A stretch of 50,367 nucleotides of DNA from Paracoccaceae bacterium (lineage in GTDB: Bacteria > Pseudomonadota > Alphaproteobacteria > Rhodobacterales > Rhodobacteraceae), in assembly GCA_002708925.1 (NCBI GenBank), contig PAPN01000030.1, positions 1 through 50,367 on the forward strand, in the 5' to 3' direction. A model generated the notes under the pieces. It had not been told where the DNA came from and made no database searches. It was given only the letters and a program-made list of their open reading frames with translations. This document shows positions 8,565-16,994 of the stretch, one piece after another. The translations under genes and the position numbers were made by a program. How positions within the stretch are numbered: the first letter of the stretch is position 1; each line of letters begins with the position of its first letter.

Positions 8565-8760
8565 GAATTCGACCAGCCCCTGACTAAATGGGGATGAAGC
8601 GGGCGCCGGTCTTAGTACCGACCTGTAGAGTAGAATAACCCCACAGGCCGGCGTCCGGAAAAATCCGGGGTATCGACAGAGCTCTGCAATCTCAGAGGGT
8701 ATCGACCCTATGCTCCTAGGCCAAAGCCACCACTCACGGAACACGTTGAATTTGGACTTT
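8525..8760 (-). ncRNA. Candidate structured non-coding RNA
   Basis: No plausible gene occupies this stretch, yet it is dense in short inverted repeats and ends in the strong minus-strand terminator. Read on the minus strand the stems are GGGT-cgat-ACCC, CTCTG-agattg-CAGAG, CCGG-attttt-CCGG, CCTGT...ACAGG, CGGT-actaag-ACCG and CCCC-atttagtca-GGGG. The motif GTCGATACCC occurs twice. The 5' end is not defined and no clear promoter was seen. It does not show the signatures of tmRNA, RNase P RNA, SRP RNA or 6S RNA. It could also be a long 3' untranslated tail of the LuxR-type gene. Confidence 0.35.
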
Positions 8761-8774
8761 TACGCCGGGTTAAG

Positions 8775-8794
8775 AAAGTATGGGATTCCCTACC
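8775..8794. promoter_or_regulatory. Dyad repeat, site 1
   Basis: AAAGTATGGGATTCCCTACC on the plus strand. The core GTATGGGATTCCCTAC is a near-palindrome (six of eight positions symmetric). It matches site 2, 49 bases away, at 17 of 20 positions. Likely a protein-binding site; the factor is unknown. Confidence 0.4.
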
Positions 8795-8823
8795 TTTGGC
8801 CCTCTATCCCTTTGAGAACGCGA

Positions 8824-8843
8824 AAAGTATGGAATACCTTACC
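8824..8843. promoter_or_regulatory. Dyad repeat, site 2
   Basis: AAAGTATGGAATACCTTACC on the plus strand, the second copy of the dyad at 8775-8794, in the same orientation. Both are followed by CTTTG. Together they lie upstream (in the minus direction) of the structured non-coding stretch. Confidence 0.4.
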
Positions 8844-8871
8844 CTTTGACGGGCCGGTTCGCATTGACTTG

Positions 8872-8899
8872 AAAAAGCCGCCGAAGCCGTTTGCCGGCT
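8872..8899 (-). terminator. Probable terminator of the LuxR-type gene
   Basis: Directly after the stop codon the minus strand reads AGCCG...CGGCT followed by TTTTTC. The outer stem is 5 bp with a larger imperfect interior. Confidence 0.5.
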
Positions 8900-9654
8900 T
8901 AGACTTCCATCACGAACATCTGGTTCTGCAAAGCGGCTTTCAGAACCGCCTGCGCGGTCGTCTCAACGCTCAGGGCTTCGCGCGCAAGTCGTAGGTGTTT
9001 CTCGACCGTGGCGGGCGTCAGGCCCATCAGAATGGCGATGTCCTGCGTCGTCTTACCGTCGCCGACCCATTCCAATGCCTCGCGCTGACGCTTTGTCAGC
9101 TGCCGCGAGGGGCCCGAATAGGGCAGGGTCATGATCTTCAGATGCGCCACATTGTTGATGACCAGGATATCCTCGCCATGCTTGTGCCAGATCGCATCCA
9201 CCTCGTCCTGAGACAAGCCCGACTGCGCGGTCAGCGCGATCGCACCTTTCGAACGCGGCGAGATCGATTCAAAACTGATCGAGTATCCGGCCGTCACATC
9301 CATCGTCTGGTTAAAGGCGATGACCTTGCGCTCGGCCTCGCTTAGCGCGCCTTCTTCGGTCATCTGGCCCAGGATGCTCCAGCTGCACGCGCCTTCGTTT
9401 TCCAGCACCCAGCGCACCATCGGCGCATGGGAATACAGCCCTTGGCCCATGAAAACGTCGGTATATTCGGCTTTGTGGTTCGACAGAACAACATAGTCTT
9501 CGGGGTCGCCCAAAGAGTTCCCAGACCGATAGCGCGTGAAGCCATACAGCAGCCGGTCAAACCCGTAGCTGGCCATCTTGCGTGTATGCATGTCCCAAAG
9601 CGCCTCGATGCTCTGTGTGTTGGTCAGAGCGGTCAGGTACTGAGACAGGTTCAC
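8899..9654 (-). CDS. LuxR-family regulator with autoinducer-binding domain (solo type)
   Basis: Predicted DNA-binding regulator: N-terminal autoinducer-type domain (about residues 15-170) and C-terminal LuxR helix-turn-helix (about 186-240, LTKRQREALEWVGDGK then TVEKHLRLA). The GTG at 9654 is chosen because AGGGAG precedes it at proper distance and it gives 251 residues, normal for the family; an upstream in-frame extension to 9795 lacks family similarity. Where typical acyl-homoserine-lactone receptors have Asp-Pro-Val-Val, this one has HAPMV (residues 76-80), so the usual ligand-contacting Asp is absent; the Trp at 92 remains. No luxI-type synthase lies in the window. It may sense another molecule or act without ligand. 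A possible promoter is at 9722-9749. Confidence 0.85.
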   Translation of the reverse strand: MNLSQYLTALTNTQSIEALWDMHTRKMASYGFDRLLYGFTRYRSGNSLGDPEDYVVLSNHKAEYTDVFMGQGLYSHAPMVRWVLENEGACSWSILGQMTEEGALSEAERKVIAFNQTMDVTAGYSISFESISPRSKGAIALTAQSGLSQDEVDAIWHKHGEDILVINNVAHLKIMTLPYSGPSRQLTKRQREALEWVGDGKTTQDIAILMGLTPATVEKHLRLAREALSVETTAQAVLKAALQNQMFVMEV

Positions 9655-9721
9655 GGCAAACTCCCTGCAAAAGGGTAAACGATGGGGACACAAGAGTGTG
9701 AATGTGTGTGGCTGAAGTTGA

Positions 9722-9749
9722 TTTACAACGCTGCAAACCGGCTTGTCGA
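9722..9749 (-). promoter_or_regulatory. Candidate promoter of the LuxR-type gene
   Basis: On the minus strand TCGACA (9749-9744) and TGTAAA (9727-9722) are separated by 16 bases, about 70 bases before the GTG start. An inverted repeat TATTA-cca-TAATA at 9806-9818 lies further upstream. Confidence 0.35.
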
Positions 9750-9830
9750 GAAAAGAGCGGACCGAAAAGTAAAAAAACTCAAATATGTCACACAATGGCT
9801 CATTATATTACCATAATACTGATTATGCGA

Positions 9831-11099
9831 TTACTGGGTGCGATGCCCCAGGAAATGTATAATCCGCGCGCCTGTCTCGTAGAACTGCCCTTTTGCCCCT
9901 GTCAGGCGTTCCGAATATGCGTTGATGGGGGCAATCGGCAACGCGGCCTCGTTTTGTGTCAGCAAAGCCCTGGCGCAGCTTTCTCCGAACACAGTCCCCG
10001 GTGAAATCCCGCGTCCCGAATATCCGAACACGGCCAGCGCATTCGGGCCGATGCGCCGGATTTTGGGCACATGATCTTGGGTCATGCCGATGCGTCCGGA
10101 CCAGAAATGCGCAAAGCTCTGTCCGGCAAGCTGCGGGAAAAGCCGTGCCAGCGCCCGCTGCGCCCATGCCCTATGAATGCCCAGACGATCCGGCTGCCCC
10201 ATTGCGCCCAGAATGAAGCGCCCTGCCTGATCCTTTCGAAAAGACGTCATGATCAGCCCGGTGTCCCAGCAGCCCTCGTTATTTGGCAAAATCTCGGCCC
10301 CAAGCGGTTCCGGCAGTGGCCGGGTGGCCAATTGAAAGAAATGCACCGGCACAATAGGATCGGTCTTTAACCCATTGAAATCCTGATGATAAGCATTCGT
10401 GGCAATCAGCAGATTTCGGGCCGTGACCTTGCCGAGAGGCGTTTCGATCCGCCAATCACCGTCATGAAAAATCGCGTCTGCCGGACTGTGTTCGTGCAGT
10501 CGGGCGCCCGCTTGTTGCGCGGCGCGCGCCAGGCCCATCGCATAGCCAAGCGGCTGAACGGTCCCTGCCCTATGGTCTTTCAATGCTCCGTGAAACTTAT
10601 TAGAACCAATGGCTTGCGCTGCGCTCTTAATGTCCAGTATCTGCACCGGAGCCTGGCGCGCCTGCTGTTGGCTGTATCGGTTTTGCAGATCCGCCAGGCC
10701 GGGCGCGGAATGCGCGCAATGCAGGGTTCCGTTCCGGACGGGCTCGCATTGGATATCAAAGCGGTCAATCAGATCAAAGACCCGCCCCGGCCCCGCAGCA
10801 AGCGCGGTATTCAGGCGCTCGCCGGCTTCTTGGCCCATTTGCGCAATAACCTGATCGGGGGGCAGCCAGAGCCCGGCATTCACCAGCCCGACATTCCGGC
10901 CCGATCCGCCATGTCCGATGGTCCGGGCCTCCAGCACAATCACGCTGGCCCCTTGGCGGGCCGCACTCAGCGCGGCCGAGCAGCCGGTGAACCCGCCTCC
11001 GATAATGGCTAGATCCACCGAGGTGTCCCCAGTATGGGGCTGGGTCTCGATCCGCTCGGCACAGGTGGCGGCCCACAGGTTTTTATTGGCTTTTTTCAT
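9831..11099 (-). CDS. FAD-dependent amine/amino-acid oxidoreductase (DAO family)
   Basis: Flavoprotein of the D-amino-acid-oxidase-like family, 422 residues, closest in layout to gamma-glutamylputrescine oxidase-type enzymes. The N-terminal Rossmann motif is DLAIIGGGFTGCSAALSAARQG (its start, residues 29-48), followed by the acidic strand end VIVLEA and GHGGSGRNVGLVNAG, typical of this branch. The C-terminus has GYSGRGISPGTVFG, the second FAD-contact region. No signal peptide. It lies between gcdH (86 bases upstream) and the LuxR-type gene (176 bases downstream), all on the minus strand, so it may be cotranscribed with gcdH. The true substrate cannot be read from the sequence; polyamine or lysine-derived amines would fit the neighbouring glutaryl-CoA step. 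Confidence 0.82.
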   Translation of the reverse strand: MKKANKNLWAATCAERIETQPHTGDTSVDLAIIGGGFTGCSAALSAARQGASVIVLEARTIGHGGSGRNVGLVNAGLWLPPDQVIAQMGQEAGERLNTALAAGPGRVFDLIDRFDIQCEPVRNGTLHCAHSAPGLADLQNRYSQQQARQAPVQILDIKSAAQAIGSNKFHGALKDHRAGTVQPLGYAMGLARAAQQAGARLHEHSPADAIFHDGDWRIETPLGKVTARNLLIATNAYHQDFNGLKTDPIVPVHFFQLATRPLPEPLGAEILPNNEGCWDTGLIMTSFRKDQAGRFILGAMGQPDRLGIHRAWAQRALARLFPQLAGQSFAHFWSGRIGMTQDHVPKIRRIGPNALAVFGYSGRGISPGTVFGESCARALLTQNEAALPIAPINAYSERLTGAKGQFYETGARIIHFLGHRTQ

Positions 11100-11145
11100 A
11101 GCTTAGCGGTACCTGCGCGGCTGCGCGCCTGCAAGCCTGGGATGC

Positions 11146-11174
11146 GTGTCAGAGAGCGCCCTGCCCTCTGACAC
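11146..11174 (-). terminator. Hairpin between gcdH and the FAD oxidoreductase gene
   Basis: A perfect 9-bp stem GTGTCAGAG / CTCTGACAC with an 11-base loop lies 12 bases after the gcdH stop. No T-tract follows, so it may only slow or process the transcript. Confidence 0.4.
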
Positions 11175-11185
11175 CTGCGCAGTGG

Positions 11186-12406
11186 TCAGAAAAACGCCTG
11201 TAGCCCCGTCTGAGCTCGCCCCAGAATCAGCGCGTGCACGTCATGGGCCCCCTCGTAGGTGTTTACGGTTTCCAGGTTCACCATGTGGCGGATGACGCCG
11301 AATTCCAGGCTGATTCCGTTGCCACCGTGCATGTCGCGGGCCATCCGGGCGATCTCCAGCGCCTTGCCGCAATTGTTGCGTTTGACGATGCTGATCATTT
11401 CCGGCGCCGCATCGGCCTGATCCATCAATCGGCCCACGCGCAGGCTGGCTTGCAGGCCCAGGGCGATCTCGGTCTGCATATCGGCCAGTTTTTTCTGATA
11501 GAGCTGCGTACCGGCCAGCGGTTTCTTGAACTGGTGACGGTCCAGACCGTATTGGCGCGCGGCATGCCAGCAGAACTCGGCCGCGCCCAGAACGCCCCAG
11601 CTGATGCCATAGCGCGCGCGGTTCAGGCAGCCGAACGGCCCCTTCAGCCCTTCAACATGCGGCAGCAGCGCGTCCTCGCCCACCTCGACATTTTCCAGCA
11701 CGATTTCCCCGGTGATCGAGGCCCGCAGCGACATCTTTTTCTCGATCTTCGGAGCGCTCAGCCCCTTGGTGCCCTTATCCAGCACAAAGCCGCGGATCTT
11801 ACCGCCATGGGCGTCGGATTTCGCCCAGACCACGAAAACATCCGCGATCGGACTGTTCGAAATCCACATTTTCGAGCCGTTCAGCACATAGCCCCCATCC
11901 GTTTTCGTGGCGCGGGTTTTCATGCCGGCCGGGTCGCTGCCCGCGTCGGGCTCGGTCAGGCCAAAGCAGCCGATCCATTCGCCGCTGGACAGTTTAGGCA
12001 GGTATTTTTTTCGTTGCTCTTCAGTGCCATAGGCATAGATCGGGTACATCACCAGCGAGCTTTGCACCGACATCATCGAGCGGTATCCGCTATCCACCCG
12101 CTCGACCTCGCGGGCGACCAGACCGTAGGACACATAGCCCGCGCCCAGCCCGCCATATTGCTCGGGGATGGTGGTGCCCAGAAGGCCCATTTCCCCCATT
12201 TCGCGGAAAATCTCGGGGTTGGTGTATTCGTTCTGAAAGGCCTCCAGCACGCGCGGTTGCAGCTTTTCGGTGCAATAGGCGGCGGCGCTGTCGCGGATCA
12301 TCCGCTCGTCCTCTTGCAGTTGATCGTTCAGCTTGAACGGGTCGTCCCAGATGAAGCCGTGCAGATCGGGGGCATCCTTGGCGCGCAGGGTGGGTTTTTC
12401 GGTCAT
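11186..12406 (-). CDS. gcdH: Glutaryl-CoA dehydrogenase
   Basis: FAD enzyme that oxidises and decarboxylates glutaryl-CoA to crotonyl-CoA in lysine, tryptophan and glutarate breakdown. The 406-residue protein is an acyl-CoA dehydrogenase. It has the [14 protein letters not shown]/substrate motif, [16 protein letters not shown], and MHGGNGIS. The C-terminal [17 protein letters not shown] contains the catalytic Glu (about 385). The segment [15 protein letters not shown] and the Arg before YGI are typical of glutaryl-CoA rather than simple acyl-CoA dehydrogenases. A LysR regulator is divergently transcribed from a shared 106-base region, the usual arrangement for gcdH-gcdR. Confidence 0.92.
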   Translation of the reverse strand: MTEKPTLRAKDAPDLHGFIWDDPFKLNDQLQEDERMIRDSAAAYCTEKLQPRVLEAFQNEYTNPEIFREMGEMGLLGTTIPEQYGGLGAGYVSYGLVAREVERVDSGYRSMMSVQSSLVMYPIYAYGTEEQRKKYLPKLSSGEWIGCFGLTEPDAGSDPAGMKTRATKTDGGYVLNGSKMWISNSPIADVFVVWAKSDAHGGKIRGFVLDKGTKGLSAPKIEKKMSLRASITGEIVLENVEVGEDALLPHVEGLKGPFGCLNRARYGISWGVLGAAEFCWHAARQYGLDRHQFKKPLAGTQLYQKKLADMQTEIALGLQASLRVGRLMDQADAAPEMISIVKRNNCGKALEIARMARDMHGGNGISLEFGVIRHMVNLETVNTYEGAHDVHALILGRAQTGLQAFF

Positions 12407-12436
12407 TTTTCCGTCCTGAATTTATGGAATTATGCG

Positions 12437-12449
12437 TTGATGTTGACAA
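12437..12449. promoter_or_regulatory. Candidate LysR-type operator
   Basis: TTGATGTTGACAA, a TTG-N7-CAA (T-N11-A) dyad in the gcdH / lysR divergent region, close to the gcdH start. On the minus strand TTGTCA (12448-12443) followed 17 bases later by CATAAA gives a plausible gcdH promoter overlapping it. Confidence 0.4.
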
Positions 12450-12512
12450 TAGAGGCTACAAGAGGCCAAAAACAGCGAGAAATCCACATAAATACATGAG
12501 TAAACCGCATAT

Positions 12513-13421
12513 ATGAGTCTGTCACGTCGCCTGCTGCCCTCGATCGCGTCCCTTAGGGCGCTTGAGGCGCTGGACCGTCTGGGGTCGGCCACGGCCGTCG
12601 CAGAAGAGCTGAACCAGACGCAAAGCGCGGTCAGCCGGCAGTTGCAATCGCTGGAAGCCTATCTGGAGGCCGATCTGATCCTGCGCGAGCGCAAACGCAT
12701 GACCCTGACCCCGGCCGCGCAGGACTATGTAAAGGACGTGCGCGCCGCGCTTCAGCAGATTGCGCAGGCCAGCCTGAATCTGCGCGTAAACCCCGAGGGC
12801 GGCAGCCTGAACCTGGCGATCCTGCCCACCTTTGGGATGCGCTGGCTGGTGCCGCGATTGTCCGAATTCGCGCAGCGTCACCCTGAGGTGACAATCAACA
12901 TGTCCACCCGGTTGCAGAGCGTGAACTTTTCCGCAGAACCCTTTGATGCTGCTATACAATATGGCGAAAAGGAATGGCCGGGAACCGACCGGCTGAGGCT
13001 GATGTCGGAACATGTTCTGCCGGTCTGTGCCCCCGATCTGATCGCCGGGCAGACCCTTGCCCATCCGCGCGATCTGCTGAGCTATCCGCTGCTTCAGATC
13101 CAGACCCGGCCGCAGGCCTGGGCGCAATGGCTGGGCTCTTTCGGGGTGCAGGCCCGGCAGCTGAACGGCACCACTTTCGATCAGTTTTCGACGATCATTC
13201 AGGCGGCCATTCACGGGCTGGGGATCGCGCTGTTGCCCGACTATCTGGCGCACTCGGAATTGCAGAGCGGGCGTCTGGTGCCCGCCTATGGCTCGGCCAC
13301 GCGGACATTGGGCAGCTACTCTCTGGTTTGGCCAAAGGAAAAAGCCCGCAAACAGGCCCTGTGCCTGTTCCGCGATTGGCTGGCCACGCAGGCCGAAACC
13401 GAGGATGGGTTGCCGCGCTAA
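12513..13421 (+). CDS. LysR-family transcriptional regulator, probable gcdH regulator
   Basis: 302-residue LysR-type regulator. The N-terminal winged helix-turn-helix covers about residues 10-65 (RALEALDRLGSATAVAEELNQ, then TQSAVSRQLQSLE). The effector-binding domain begins near GGSLNLAILPTFG and contains DAAIQYGEKEWPG. The resemblance to GcvA/GcdR-type regulators and the divergent position next to gcdH suggest that it controls glutaryl-CoA dehydrogenase; this is inference from context. It ends one base before the convergent phoB stop. Confidence 0.87.
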   Translation: MSLSRRLLPSIASLRALEALDRLGSATAVAEELNQTQSAVSRQLQSLEAYLEADLILRERKRMTLTPAAQDYVKDVRAALQQIAQASLNLRVNPEGGSLNLAILPTFGMRWLVPRLSEFAQRHPEVTINMSTRLQSVNFSAEPFDAAIQYGEKEWPGTDRLRLMSEHVLPVCAPDLIAGQTLAHPRDLLSYPLLQIQTRPQAWAQWLGSFGVQARQLNGTTFDQFSTIIQAAIHGLGIALLPDYLAHSELQSGRLVPAYGSATRTLGSYSLVWPKEKARKQALCLFRDWLATQAETEDGLPR

Positions 13422-13422
13422 A

Positions 13423-14115
13423 CTATCCCAGCGCGTACCCTGCCCCACGCACCGTGCGCAGCGGATCGGTGCCGCCAAAGCGCGTCAAGGCCTTGCGCAA
13501 CCGGCCGATATGCACGTCCACGGTGCGGGTGTCGACATAGATGTCGCGCCCCCAGACCCGATCCAGCAGTTGCTCGCGGCTCCAGACCCGGCCGGGTTTT
13601 TCCATAAAGGTGGACAGCAGGCGGAATTCGGTGGGGCCCAGCTTCAGCTCGTCACCATCGCGGGTGACGCGGTGGGTTTCGGCGTCCAGAACGATGTCTT
13701 CGTATTCCAGACGTTCGCCCACGGTGGCCGGGCGCGTGCGGCGCAGTTGCGCGCGCACACGGGCCATCAGTTCGATCACGGAATAGGGTTTGACCACATA
13801 GTCATCCGCCCCGGTTTCCAGCCCGCGCACCTTGTCCACCTCTTCCGAGCGCGCCGAGAGCATCAGGATCGGGATGGTCCGCGTGTCGGTCCGCGTCTTC
13901 AGGCGGCGGCAGACCTCGATTCCGGATACATTCGGCAGCATCCAGTCCAGAACGATGATGTCGGGCGTTTCCTCGTCCACCATGATCAGGCCCTCTTCGC
14001 CGTTTTCGGCTTTGACCACGCGAAATCCCTCGGCCTCAAGGTTATAGGCCAGAACTTCGCGTTGGGCGGGCTCGTCTTCGACAACAAGAACAGTGGGTTG
14101 CGGCGTTGCAGACAT
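13423..14115 (-). CDS. phoB: Phosphate regulon response regulator PhoB
   Basis: OmpR/PhoB-class response regulator, 230 residues, which activates phosphate-starvation genes by binding Pho boxes. The receiver domain has the acidic pair Glu13-Asp14, phospho-acceptor Asp57 in LDWMLP, MLSAR with the conserved Ser, and VVKPYS with the conserved Lys. The C-terminal winged-helix domain contains LLSTFMEKPGRVWSREQLL and DVHIGRLRKAL. It is the last gene of the pst-phoU-phoB run, 14 bases after phoU, and probably reinforces its own transcription through the Pho box before pstS. Confidence 0.96.
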   Translation of the reverse strand: MSATPQPTVLVVEDEPAQREVLAYNLEAEGFRVVKAENGEEGLIMVDEETPDIIVLDWMLPNVSGIEVCRRLKTRTDTRTIPILMLSARSEEVDKVRGLETGADDYVVKPYSVIELMARVRAQLRRTRPATVGERLEYEDIVLDAETHRVTRDGDELKLGPTEFRLLSTFMEKPGRVWSREQLLDRVWGRDIYVDTRTVDVHIGRLRKALTRFGGTDPLRTVRGAGYALG

Positions 14116-14129
14116 GGTTCAGCGCCTTC

Positions 14130-14846
14130 TTAGATGTTGCCCAGTTCGGCATTGACCGAGGTGTGATCGCCTTTGGGGCGGGTGTCCTCGGGCGGTTTGC
14201 CGGTCACCAGATAGACCACCTGTTCGGCGATGGCCGTCACATGATCGCCCATGCGTTCGGTGTTCTTGGCGATGAAATGCAGGTGCATACACGAGGTGAT
14301 GTTGCGCGGGTCTTCCATCATGAAGGTCAGGAATTCGCGGAACAGCGCATTATACATCTGGTCCACGTCCTGATCGCGGTGGATCACGTCCAGCGCCAGT
14401 TCCGCATCGCGGCGGATATAGGCGTCCAGCGCGTCCTTCAGCATCAGCTGGACCTCGCGGGCCATGCGGCGCAGGGCGGCGTGGCTGCCATTGATCGGAG
14501 TCATCTGCACCAGAACGCCGGTCCGCTTAGCCATGTTTTTCGCGTAATCGCCGATGCGTTCCAGGTTCCCCGAGACCTTCATCACGGTCAGGATCACCCG
14601 CAGGTCCACGGCGGTGGGCGCGCGCAGGGCGATCAGTTTGGCGCAGTTTTCGTTGATCAGCTCTTCCAGATCGTCAATCGCCCGGTCGCCCGAGCGGACA
14701 CGTTCGGCCATGTCCTCGTCGCGGTCTTCCAGCGATTGGGCGGCGTCCAGAATGGCGGCTTCGACCAGCCCGCCCATTTTCATGATTTGCGTCTGGATGC
14801 CTTCCAGATCGCGGTCAAAGGCAGAGACGATATGCTTATCGGTCAT
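14130..14846 (-). CDS. phoU: Phosphate transport/signalling regulator PhoU
   Basis: 238-residue helical protein of the PhoU family, which links the PstSCAB transporter to PhoR and keeps the Pho regulon off when phosphate is plentiful. Two PhoU repeats of three-helix bundles are visible. Metal-site motifs include NLERIGDYAKNMAKR in the first half and NTERMGDHVTAIAEQ in the second, both of the E-R-x-x-D type expected. It sits 11 bases after pstB and 14 before phoB. Confidence 0.96.
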   Translation of the reverse strand: MTDKHIVSAFDRDLEGIQTQIMKMGGLVEAAILDAAQSLEDRDEDMAERVRSGDRAIDDLEELINENCAKLIALRAPTAVDLRVILTVMKVSGNLERIGDYAKNMAKRTGVLVQMTPINGSHAALRRMAREVQLMLKDALDAYIRRDAELALDVIHRDQDVDQMYNALFREFLTFMMEDPRNITSCMHLHFIAKNTERMGDHVTAIAEQVVYLVTGKPPEDTRPKGDHTSVNAELGNI

Positions 14847-14857
14847 GGTATCTATCC

Positions 14858-15655
14858 TTACCCGATCCGGCCGGTGATGTAGCTTTCGGTACGCGGATCA
14901 ACGGGGTTGGTGAAAATCTGGGTGGTGTCGCCGTATTCGACCAGGTTGCCCAGATGGAAGAAGGCGGTTTTCTGGCTGACACGCGCGGCCTGCTGCATCG
15001 AGTGGGTCACGATCACAACCGAGAAATTCTCGCGCAGTTCGTCGATCAGCTCTTCGACCTGGGCGGTGGCGATCGGGTCCAGGGCCGAGCACGGCTCGTC
15101 CATCAGCAGAACCTCGGGTTCGGTGGCGACGGCGCGGGCGATGCACAGGCGCTGCTGCTGACCGCCCGACAGGCCGGTACCGGGGGAATCCAGCCGGTCC
15201 TTTACCTCGTCCCAGATGGCGCCGCGGCGCAGGGATTTTTCCACGATCTCGTCCAGCTCGGCCTTGTTGCGGGCCAGGCCATGGATGCGCGGGCCGTAAG
15301 CCACGTTATCGTAGATGGATTTGGGGAACGGGTTGGGTTTCTGGAACACCATCCCCACCTTGGCGCGCAGCTGCACCGGATCGACCTTGGGGTCGTAGAT
15401 GTCTTCGCTGTCCAGCAGGATGTCGCCCTCGACCCGGCAGATGTCAATCGTGTCATTCATCCGGTTCAGGCAGCGCAGGAAGGTGGATTTGCCGCAGCCC
15501 GACGGGCCGATAAAGGCGGTGACGGTCTTGTCCAGCAGATCCACGCTGACGTCTTTGATGGCATGGGTGTCACCGTAATAGACCTGGACGTTCTTGGCGG
15601 CGATCTTGGTAGCTTTCTGGTCCACGGTTTTCTCCAGACTTGGTGCGTCGTACAT
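14858..15655 (-). CDS. pstB: Phosphate ABC transporter ATP-binding protein
   Basis: ATPase that powers phosphate import with PstA and PstC. The 265-residue protein has Walker [10 protein letters not shown], the Q-loop region [14 protein letters not shown] (characteristic of PstB), signature LSGGQQQR, Walker [13 protein letters not shown] and the switch histidine in [12 protein letters not shown]. The C-terminal [12 protein letters not shown] is typical. It lies 16 bases downstream of pstA. Confidence 0.97.
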   Translation of the reverse strand: MYDAPSLEKTVDQKATKIAAKNVQVYYGDTHAIKDVSVDLLDKTVTAFIGPSGCGKSTFLRCLNRMNDTIDICRVEGDILLDSEDIYDPKVDPVQLRAKVGMVFQKPNPFPKSIYDNVAYGPRIHGLARNKAELDEIVEKSLRRGAIWDEVKDRLDSPGTGLSGGQQQRLCIARAVATEPEVLLMDEPCSALDPIATAQVEELIDELRENFSVVIVTHSMQQAARVSQKTAFFHLGNLVEYGDTTQIFTNPVDPRTESYITGRIG

Positions 15656-15671
15656 TTTTACCCCCTCTCGC

Positions 15672-16994
15672 TTACCAGCGGCGCTCGAAGCGGCGGCGCA
15701 GGATGACGGCGATGGTGTTCATGGTGATCAGGAAAACAAGCAGGATGATGATCCCGCCCCAGGCCCGTTCGTAGAAGGCCGGGTCAGCCCGTTTTGCCCA
15801 TTCGTAAATCTGTGCCGGCATGGCCGAGTTGGGCGACATCAGCCCCTCGGTGATGCCACCCGGCGCGTTCGAGGCGATAAACCCGATCATCCCGATCAGC
15901 AGCAGCGGAGCGGTTTCGCCCAGTGCCTGCGCCAGCCCGATGATGGTGCCGGTCAGAATGCCCGGCGCGGCCAGCGGCAGCACATGGTGGAACACGGCCT
16001 GCATTTTCGACGCGCCAATCCCCAGCGCCGCGTCCCGAATGGAGGGCGGCACCGATTTCAGCGCGGCGCGGGTGGAAATGATGATCGTCGGCAGGGTCAT
16101 CAGCGTCAGCACCAGCCCGCCCACCAGCGGCGCCGATTGCGGCAGGTGCATATAGTTGATGAAGACCGCCAGACCCAGAATGCCGAACACGATGGACGGC
16201 ACGGCCGCCAGGTTCGAGATGTTCACCTCGATGATGTCGGTGATCCAGTTTTTGGGGGCGAATTCCTCAAGATAGATCGAGGCGGCCACACCGATGGGCA
16301 GCGCCAGCGCCAGCACCACCAGCATCATGAAGAACGAGCCCGCCATGGCAACACCGATCCCTGCGGCCTCGGGGCGTTGGTCGGACGCATCCGCGCCCAG
16401 GATAAAGTCCGCATTAAAGCGTTTCTCCAGCACGCCGGCCTGTTTCAGCTGATCCACGAAATCCAGCTGCGCGGCGTTGATATTCTTATCGTTGGCGATG
16501 CTTTCACGGGTGACGCGGCCTTTCAGATAGCCATCCACACGGCTGTTGGCCAGAAAGGTAAAGGTCACGGTCTGGCCGATCTGATCGGGGTTGGCCAGCA
16601 CATAGTTGCGCAGCTCGGCCGCCGCCGATTTCGACAAAAGCTTGGCCTGATCCTTGGATTTCAGATCGGTTTCGATGCCGGTTTGCGTGACCGCAGCGCC
16701 AAAGGCATTCTTGATCAGCGGAGCATAGCCAAAGGTAGTGACCTTCTTCAGATCCGCCGGATCGCGGTTGCCCTTCTTGTCCAGCTTGCTTTCCAGAAGC
16801 TCGACGTTCAGCGTGATAAACGTCTGCTGGAAGGCCCCCACGCCGTTGCCCAGAATGGTGACCATCAGCAGGATCAGCATGGCCAGGCCGACACCGATCG
16901 CGGCAATGCCGTATAGCTTGAACCGGCCCTCGGCGGCGTTGCGCTTCTTGGTGCGCGCGTCCTGCGTCAGGATCGAGGTGGTTACGTCGGTCAT
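15672..16994 (-). CDS. pstA: Phosphate ABC transporter permease PstA (long form)
   Basis: Inner-membrane permease half of the phosphate importer. At 440 residues it is much longer than the roughly 300-residue enterobacterial form. The extra length is an N-terminal region (about residues 50-200) after a first helix, corresponding to the DUF3333 domain seen in alphaproteobacterial PstA. The permease core begins near [29 protein letters not shown] (opening residues) and carries the EAA-type loop [21 protein letters not shown]. The start overlaps the pstC stop by 4 bases. Confidence 0.95.
   Translation of the reverse strand: MTDVTTSILTQDARTKKRNAAEGRFKLYGIAAIGVGLAMLILLMVTILGNGVGAFQQTFITLNVELLESKLDKKGNRDPADLKKVTTFGYAPLIKNAFGAAVTQTGIETDLKSKDQAKLLSKSAAAELRNYVLANPDQIGQTVTFTFLANSRVDGYLKGRVTRESIANDKNINAAQLDFVDQLKQAGVLEKRFNADFILGADASDQRPEAAGIGVAMAGSFFMMLVVLALALPIGVAASIYLEEFAPKNWITDIIEVNISNLAAVPSIVFGILGLAVFINYMHLPQSAPLVGGLVLTLMTLPTIIISTRAALKSVPPSIRDAALGIGASKMQAVFHHVLPLAAPGILTGTIIGLAQALGETAPLLLIGMIGFIASNAPGGITEGLMSPNSAMPAQIYEWAKRADPAFYERAWGGIIILLVFLITMNTIAVILRRRFERRW

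Noticed and set aside
8525-8760. Housekeeping RNAs (tmRNA, RNase P RNA, SRP RNA, 6S RNA) as the identity of the structured stretch
   Set aside because: None of their hallmark sequences was found on either strand.
8427-8994. Short frames on both strands in the non-coding stretch after tsf
   Set aside because: No ribosome-binding sites, no domain similarity, and they overlap terminators or the end of the LuxR-type gene.
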